Assembly (NCBI GenBank): GCA_002837195.1
Contig: KZ478066.1
Coordinates: 124,001 to 188,000 of the forward strand
From: Enterobacterales bacterium CwR94
Lineage (GTDB): Bacteria > Pseudomonadota > Gammaproteobacteria > Enterobacterales > Enterobacteriaceae
Length of the DNA stretch: 64,000 nucleotides
Direction: 5' to 3'
The number at the start of each line of letters is the position of its first letter. Position 1 is the stretch's first letter. Below, one piece after another: positions 59,217-64,000 of this stretch. The notes under the pieces are model-generated. The model was not told the DNA's origin. It made no database searches and was given only the letters and a program-made list of their open reading frames with translations. A program made the translations under genes and the position numbers.

Positions 59217-60176
59217 ATGAGGCACGATAAACCCGGCGTCTTGCTGGTCAATCTCGGTACGCCAGATGCCCCTGAACCCGCAGCGGTGAAGCGTTATCTG
59301 AAACAGTTTCTTAGCGATCCTCGCGTTGTTGATACGCCGCGTTGGCTGTGGTGGCCGCTGCTGAATTGTGGCATTTTGCCGATTCGTTCCCCGCGCGTCG
59401 CAAAACTCTATGCATCCGTGTGGATGGAAGAGGGCTCGCCGCTGCTGGTTTACAGCAAGCGCCAACGCGAAGCGCTGGCAGCACACATCGACATGCCGGT
59501 TGCGCTGGGCATGACTTACGGCAATCCGTCATTAAAAAGCGCGGTTGATAGCCTGCGTGAGCAGGGCGTAACGCGTCTGATTGTGCTGCCACTGTATCCG
59601 CAGTTCTCCTGCTCCACCGTCGCGGCCGTGTGGGATGGCTTAACCCGGGTGTTTGCCGGCTACCGCTCGCTGCCCGATGTGCACTTTATCCGTGATTACG
59701 CGACGCACCCTGCTTATATTGCGGCCCTGAAAGCCTCGGTAGAGCGCAGCTTCGCGCAACATGGCAAACCGGATTTGTTGGTGTTGTCCTACCACGGCAT
59801 TCCGCAACGCTTTGTGGATGAAGGGGATGATTACGCGCAACGGTGTGAAGACACCACCGAGGCACTGGCCGCGGCGTTAGGCTTGCAAAATACCGAAATC
59901 ATGATGACCTACCAGTCCCGTTTCGGACGTGAGCCCTGGCTTGCTCCTTACACCGATGAAACCCTGCGTGGGCTTCCCGCCAAAGGCATCAAGCATCTGC
60001 AAATCATGAGTCCCGGTTTCTCCGCAGATTGTCTGGAAACCCTGGAAGAGATCAGCGAACAAAACTGTGAATTCTTCATGCATGCCGGTGGCGAGCGCTT
60101 CCATTATATTCCTGCCCTCAATGATGATGCCGAGCATATTGCCATGATGGCGCAGTTGGTCGAACAACATCGTTAA
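59217..60176 (+). CDS. hemH: Ferrochelatase
   Basis: A 319-residue enzyme that inserts iron into protoporphyrin IX to form heme. The start [14 protein letters not shown], the middle LPLYPQFS and the signature [11 protein letters not shown], with its conserved His, are present. Length is close to E. coli HemH (320). Heme made here feeds the cyo oxidase, whose genes are also in this window. Confidence 0.97.
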   Translation: MRHDKPGVLLVNLGTPDAPEPAAVKRYLKQFLSDPRVVDTPRWLWWPLLNCGILPIRSPRVAKLYASVWMEEGSPLLVYSKRQREALAAHIDMPVALGMTYGNPSLKSAVDSLREQGVTRLIVLPLYPQFSCSTVAAVWDGLTRVFAGYRSLPDVHFIRDYATHPAYIAALKASVERSFAQHGKPDLLVLSYHGIPQRFVDEGDDYAQRCEDTTEALAAALGLQNTEIMMTYQSRFGREPWLAPYTDETLRGLPAKGIKHLQIMSPGFSADCLETLEEISEQNCEFFMHAGGERFHYIPALNDDAEHIAMMAQLVEQHR

Positions 60177-60236
60177 AAAGTGGGGCGGCGTCTGTGATAT
60201 GATTGTCCGTCCCAATTCCCAAGCGTCTTTCTTGCG

Positions 60237-61541
60237 ATGAAATTTCCCGGCAAACGTAAATCAAAACACTATTTTCCCGTCAACGCGCGCGATCCGCTGA
60301 TCGTCACGGCGCAACCTGAAAATGAAACCGTCAGCAGTTGGGTGGTGGGTATCGACCAAACGCTGGTGGATATTGAAGCGAAAGTTGATGAGGCGTTTAT
60401 TACCCGTTATGGCCTCAGCGTCGGGCATTCGCTGGTCATTGAAGACGACGTTGCGGAAGCGCTGTATCACGAGCTGCGCAGTCAGGATTTGATTACGCAT
60501 CAATTCGCCGGTGGCACCATTGGCAACACCATGCACAACTACTCGGTGCTGGCGGACGATCGGTCGATTTTACTGGGTGTGATGTGTGAAAACGTGCAAA
60601 TCGGTGGTTACGCCTATCGGTATCTGTGCAACACCTCCAGCCGTACCGATCTCAACTATTTGCAGGGTGTGGATGGCGCGATTGGACGCTGTTTTACGCT
60701 GATCACCGAGCAGGGCGAGCGCACGTTTGCCATCAGCCCAGGCATGATGAATCAACTGCGCCCGGAAAGTATTCCCGAAGAGGTGATTGCCGGGGCATCG
60801 GCGCTGGTGCTGACATCTTACCTGGTACGCAGCAAACCGGGCGAGCCGATGCCGGATGCGGCGATGCAAGCCATCACTTACGCCAAAAAACACAATGTGC
60901 CAGTGGTACTGACGCTGGGCACCAAATACGTGATTGCCGACAACCCGACATTTTGGCGTGAATTTCTGCGCGATCACGTATCGATAGTGGCTATGAATGA
61001 AGATGAAGCCTTTGAACTCACCGGTAGCCGCGATCCGCTAGAGGCGTCCAATATGGCCCTGGATTGGGTTGATTTGGTGCTCTGCACCGCCGGACCCAAT
61101 GGGCTGTATATGGCAGGTTTTACCGAAGAATCCGGTAAGCGCAAAACCAATCATCCGCTGTTGCCAGGGGTGATCGCGGAATTTAACCAGTACGAATTCA
61201 GCCGTGCCATGCGCCATCAGGATTGCGAAACGCCGCTGCGGATTTTCTCGCACATCGCCCCTTATATGGGCGGGCCAGAGAAAATCATGAACACCAATGG
61301 CGCGGGCGATGGTGCGCTGGCGGCACTGCTGCATGACATTACGGCGAACAGTTTCCACCGTCAAAATGTGCCGAATTCCAGCAAACACAGTCGCCAGTAC
61401 CTGACTTACTCTTCTCTGGCGCAGGTGTGTAAATATGCTAACCGCGTCAGCTATCAGGTGTTGAATCAGCACTCGCCGCGTTTAACACGTGGTTTGCCGG
61501 AACGGGAAGACAGCCTCGAAGAGGCATACTGGGAACGTTAA
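60237..61541 (+). CDS. gsk: Inosine-guanosine kinase
   Basis: A 434-residue PfkB-family kinase of purine salvage that phosphorylates inosine and guanosine. FAGGTIGNTMHNYSVL gives the substrate-binding start of the fold and NTNGAGDGALAALLHDI holds the catalytic Asp motif (GAGD). Length equals E. coli Gsk. E. coli has aes between hemH and gsk; here they are separated by only 60 bases. Confidence 0.97.
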   Translation: MKFPGKRKSKHYFPVNARDPLIVTAQPENETVSSWVVGIDQTLVDIEAKVDEAFITRYGLSVGHSLVIEDDVAEALYHELRSQDLITHQFAGGTIGNTMHNYSVLADDRSILLGVMCENVQIGGYAYRYLCNTSSRTDLNYLQGVDGAIGRCFTLITEQGERTFAISPGMMNQLRPESIPEEVIAGASALVLTSYLVRSKPGEPMPDAAMQAITYAKKHNVPVVLTLGTKYVIADNPTFWREFLRDHVSIVAMNEDEAFELTGSRDPLEASNMALDWVDLVLCTAGPNGLYMAGFTEESGKRKTNHPLLPGVIAEFNQYEFSRAMRHQDCETPLRIFSHIAPYMGGPEKIMNTNGAGDGALAALLHDITANSFHRQNVPNSSKHSRQYLTYSSLAQVCKYANRVSYQVLNQHSPRLTRGLPEREDSLEEAYWER

Positions 61542-61548
61542 TCCAATC

Positions 61549-61573
61549 AGGCCGATGATTATCGGCCTTTTTC
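61549..61573 (+). terminator. Intrinsic terminator of gsk
   Basis: AGGCCGAT, loop GATT, ATCGGCCT are followed by TTTTC, 7 bases after the gsk stop. Confidence 0.9.
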
Positions 61574-61664
61574 TTGCCTGCCTCATTTTTATTCTCATCT
61601 ACACTTAACTCGACACTTTGCCTGGCCTGTTTCTGCGCTGCCCGCCCCGTTGTGAGGATCGTGA

Positions 61665-62024
61665 ATGTCGGTATTCGTGAAGTACCTGGCAGTCGGCGTT
61701 ATTAATACCTTGATCACGGCAGTGATCATCTTTTTGCTCTTGCGGCTGGGCCAAAATGCCTATCTGGCCAATGCGCTGGGGTACGTCGTGGGTATCGGGG
61801 TGAGTTTTTGTCTTAACGCGGTATTTACGTTCGGTGTGGCCCTGACGCATCAACGTTTGTTTCGTTTTCTCAGTGTTTGCGCCATCAGTTATCTTATAAA
61901 TCTTATTACGCTACACCTGTTCTACACACTGTTACCCGAACACCTTTACAGTGGGCAACTGACCGCAATGGTGCTGTATACCCTGACGGGCTTCCTGCTC
62001 AATAAATATTGGGGACTGCGATGA
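61665..62024 (+). CDS. gtrA: GtrA-family membrane protein (putative glucosyl lipid flippase)
   Basis: A 119-residue protein with four predicted helices and the family pattern KYLAVGVINTLITA at the start and NALGYVVGIGVSFCLNAVFTF after it. GtrA is thought to flip undecaprenyl-phosphate-glucose across the inner membrane for O-antigen glucosylation. Its stop overlaps the gtrB start (ATGA). In phages and chromosomes the order gtrA-gtrB-gtrC is standard. Confidence 0.9.
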   Translation: MSVFVKYLAVGVINTLITAVIIFLLLRLGQNAYLANALGYVVGIGVSFCLNAVFTFGVALTHQRLFRFLSVCAISYLINLITLHLFYTLLPEHLYSGQLTAMVLYTLTGFLLNKYWGLR

Positions 62025-62998
62025 GAACATTTCTGCCGGTTTTAGCGATTGTCGTACCTTGTTATAACGAAGAAGCGTCCTTTCCTCTGTGCAAGCACGC
62101 GTTATTAACATTGGCCGAGGAATTAATTGCAGCCCGTAAAATTGCCGCAGAAAGCCATTTACTGTTCGTGGATGACGGCAGCAGTGATGCCACCTGGTCG
62201 TTGATTGAGCAGGCTTCACAAACCTCTGCGCGTGTGAAAGGCGTTAAACTCTCCATCAATAAAGGCCATCAGGCGGCGTTACTGGCAGGAATGGAATATG
62301 CCAAAGCCGATATTCTGGTGACCATCGATGCCGACTTACAAGACGATGTGCAGGCGATTGTGCAAATGGTGGATGCCTGGCACAGCGGCGCCGATGTGGT
62401 GTATGGCGTGCGCAATGATCGCCACAGCGATTCGCTGTTCAAGCGCAAAAGCGCGGCGATGTACTATCAGTTGATGGGTTTTTTAGGGGTGAAACAGATC
62501 CCCGATCATGCTGATTTCCGCTTACTCAGCGCCCGTGCGGTGACCTCACTGTTGTCGTATCACGAACATAATCTCTATTTGCGCGGATTGGTTCCCCTGC
62601 TGGGCTTTCCCTCGCAGCGCGTATTCTATGCGCGCAAAAAGCGTGTGGCGGGGGAAGCGAAATATTCGCTGTTTCCAATGCTGAAACTGGCGATGGAAGG
62701 CATCACCTCATTTAGCGTGACGCCTCTGCGCATTATTGCCATCACAGGAGCCGTCATCTTGCTGTTTTCTCTATTGGCGATTATCAGCATCATTATTCAA
62801 AAGGCCAGCGGCAACACGGTTTCAGGCTGGTCATCGGTGATGGTGTCGATTTTTTTCCTCGGCGGTGTACAGATGCTTTGTTTAGGGATTTTGGGCGAAT
62901 ATATCGGCAAAATTTACCTGGAGAGCAAGGCGCGTCCGAAGTACTTTGTTGAAAAATTAACACCAACGCCAGGAGACGCCCCCTCAGATGGTCAATAA
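62021..62998 (+). CDS. gtrB: GtrB-type bactoprenol glucosyltransferase
   Basis: A 325-residue GT2 enzyme that moves glucose from UDP-glucose to undecaprenyl phosphate. IVVPCYNEEASFP opens the GT-A fold. The nucleotide-binding Asp is in FVDDGSSDATW, the metal DXD-like motif is TIDADLQD, and two C-terminal helices (about 235-300) anchor it. The start MRTFLPVLA overlaps the gtrA stop; the last 11 bases overlap the next gene. Confidence 0.95.
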   Translation: MRTFLPVLAIVVPCYNEEASFPLCKHALLTLAEELIAARKIAAESHLLFVDDGSSDATWSLIEQASQTSARVKGVKLSINKGHQAALLAGMEYAKADILVTIDADLQDDVQAIVQMVDAWHSGADVVYGVRNDRHSDSLFKRKSAAMYYQLMGFLGVKQIPDHADFRLLSARAVTSLLSYHEHNLYLRGLVPLLGFPSQRVFYARKKRVAGEAKYSLFPMLKLAMEGITSFSVTPLRIIAITGAVILLFSLLAIISIIIQKASGNTVSGWSSVMVSIFFLGGVQMLCLGILGEYIGKIYLESKARPKYFVEKLTPTPGDAPSDGQ

Positions 62999-64000
62999 CC
63001 GGCCACCCGCCGCTCCGCTTATCCGCGCTATCGATATCCTGACGCGGCAGCCATTACGTTCAGGACACATTTATCTGTTTTACCTGCTGGCCCTGACGCT
63101 GTATGCCTTGCCGCTTATTCAGGCTAATTATCCCTATATTGATGATATTTGGCGCAGAACCAGTGCGGCGACCGGATGGGCGGTAGAAGGCCGGGCGGGG
63201 GGCAATTACCTGATAAACCTGTTGTCGGTGAGTGCTGGCACGCCCGATCTGTTTCCTGTCTCACTGCTGGTGGCCATTGTGGTGCTGGCATGGGCTCTGA
63301 TGCGACTGGCCCAGCATTGGTTTGCCCAACCCACCGCCGCACATCTGCTGGTCTTGTTGCCGTTTTGGTATAACCCCTATTACCTGCAAGTGTTGGCCTA
63401 CCACTATGAGAGCTTCACTATTACGGTGGGGATCGCTTTTGTTATCCTGGCGGTTATCGAACGGCCTCAATCGCGCCTGTTGCAATGGGGTGTGCCTGTC
63501 GCGTTGCTGACTGCGGCACTCAGTTTTTACCAACTGATTGTGAATGTTTACATTGGACTGGTGTGCGTTGAGATCCTGAGCCGGGGTTATGCGCAACAGG
63601 GGATAAGCGCGTCAGTGCGATTAATCACGCGCTATATCGTGATTCTGCTGGCGGCATTGGTTATCTACTTCTTCACCTTCTATCAAATGATCACCCTGGA
63701 TCGTGGCGGCATCGTGCTCCCCGACGCCGCCTTGTTTATTTCGCGTTTTAGCCAGATTGCCGCCGCCATTGCGCTGTTTTTTACCTGGGCTAATGCGCCG
63801 GTGTTTATCCCCATCGCCTTGCTGAGTGTGGCGGGCGGGATCATGCATGTACGCCAAAATCTGCTCTCAATACCGCGCTGGGCAGGGCGCCTGGGTTATC
63901 TGTTGCTCAGTCTGGTGGCGTTATTGATGGCGGTGTTTGCGGTCGGCGGTGCTAATGTCTTGCTGGCAGGCTTTAATCCCGGCGCCAGAACCTTTTTAGG
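62988..64000 (+). CDS. GtrC-like glucosyltransferase membrane protein (partial)
   Basis: An open frame of 337 codons runs to the end of the window without a stop. It begins MVNNRPPAAPLIRAID, overlapping gtrB by 11 bases, and has many hydrophobic helices. The acidic pair in YIDDIWRR near residue 46 is typical of the first periplasmic loop in GT-C type glucosyltransferases. It is the serotype-specific third component, which adds glucose to the O-antigen repeat. Exact linkage and the C-terminus cannot be seen. Confidence 0.82.
   Translation, partial: MVNNRPPAAPLIRAIDILTRQPLRSGHIYLFYLLALTLYALPLIQANYPYIDDIWRRTSAATGWAVEGRAGGNYLINLLSVSAGTPDLFPVSLLVAIVVLAWALMRLAQHWFAQPTAAHLLVLLPFWYNPYYLQVLAYHYESFTITVGIAFVILAVIERPQSRLLQWGVPVALLTAALSFYQLIVNVYIGLVCVEILSRGYAQQGISASVRLITRYIVILLAALVIYFFTFYQMITLDRGGIVLPDAALFISRFSQIAAAIALFFTWANAPVFIPIALLSVAGGIMHVRQNLLSIPRWAGRLGYLLLSLVALLMAVFAVGGANVLLAGFNPGARTFL

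Overview
The window is chromosomal DNA of a gammaproteobacterium of the order Enterobacterales. Gene order from yajR through cyoEDCBA, ampG, yajG, bolA, tig, clpPX, lon, hupB, ppiD, ybaV, fadM, queC, ybaE, cof, decR, mdlAB, glnK-amtB, tesB, ybaY, atl, ffs and on through acrAB-acrR, rsmS, priC, ybaN, apt, dnaX, ybaB, recR, htpG, adk, hemH and gsk is the E. coli backbone order. Differences from E. coli are the absence of mscK and aes, extra DMT transporters, a second zinc-type ABC operon and a gtr cluster. These suggest a plant- or environment-associated lineage such as Erwiniaceae, but genus cannot be fixed from the sequence alone.

Layout. 1-2.1 kb: an AcoR-type sigma-54 activator (cut by the window edge), divergent from aldehyde dehydrogenase aldB, which has a -24/-12 promoter. 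2.1-11.5 kb: yajR, the cytochrome bo3 operon, ampG-yajG and bolA. 11.8-20.6 kb: the protein quality-control block (trigger factor, ClpP, ClpX, Lon, HU-beta, PpiD), with readable heat-shock promoters at clpP and lon. 20.6-34.3 kb: housekeeping and nitrogen genes, including an NtrC/sigma-54-controlled glnK-amtB, ending in the 4.5S RNA gene ffs.

34.3-38.9 kb is an AT-rich accessory patch beside ffs. It holds a frameshifted integrase remnant, an STM2901/DUF1493-like gene pair, small orphan genes, a decayed IS2-type transposase fragment and a candidate small RNA, and then hha-tomB. 38.9-41.96 kb is a zinc-starvation locus: two Zur-box-like operators flank a metal ABC transporter operon (led by an uncatalogued 33-codon membrane ORF) and, on the other strand, genes for the alternative ribosomal proteins L31B and L36B. 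42-47.2 kb is acrAB/acrR with the AcrR operator.

47.2-54.3 kb is the replication/repair/chaperone block, with a conserved dnaX programmed frameshift and an htpG heat-shock promoter that abuts the recR terminator. Inserted between htpG and adk (54.35-58.34 kb) is a compact unit: a LysR regulator divergent from a QueC-like PP-loop ATPase, a Nudix hydrolase, a reduced class-V PLP-fold protein and a DMT exporter. It looks like a small-molecule synthesis or modification and export pathway of unknown product, and is the most attractive candidate here for an undescribed system. The right end (61.6-64 kb) is a gtrA-gtrB-gtrC-type O-antigen glucosylation cluster that runs off the window.
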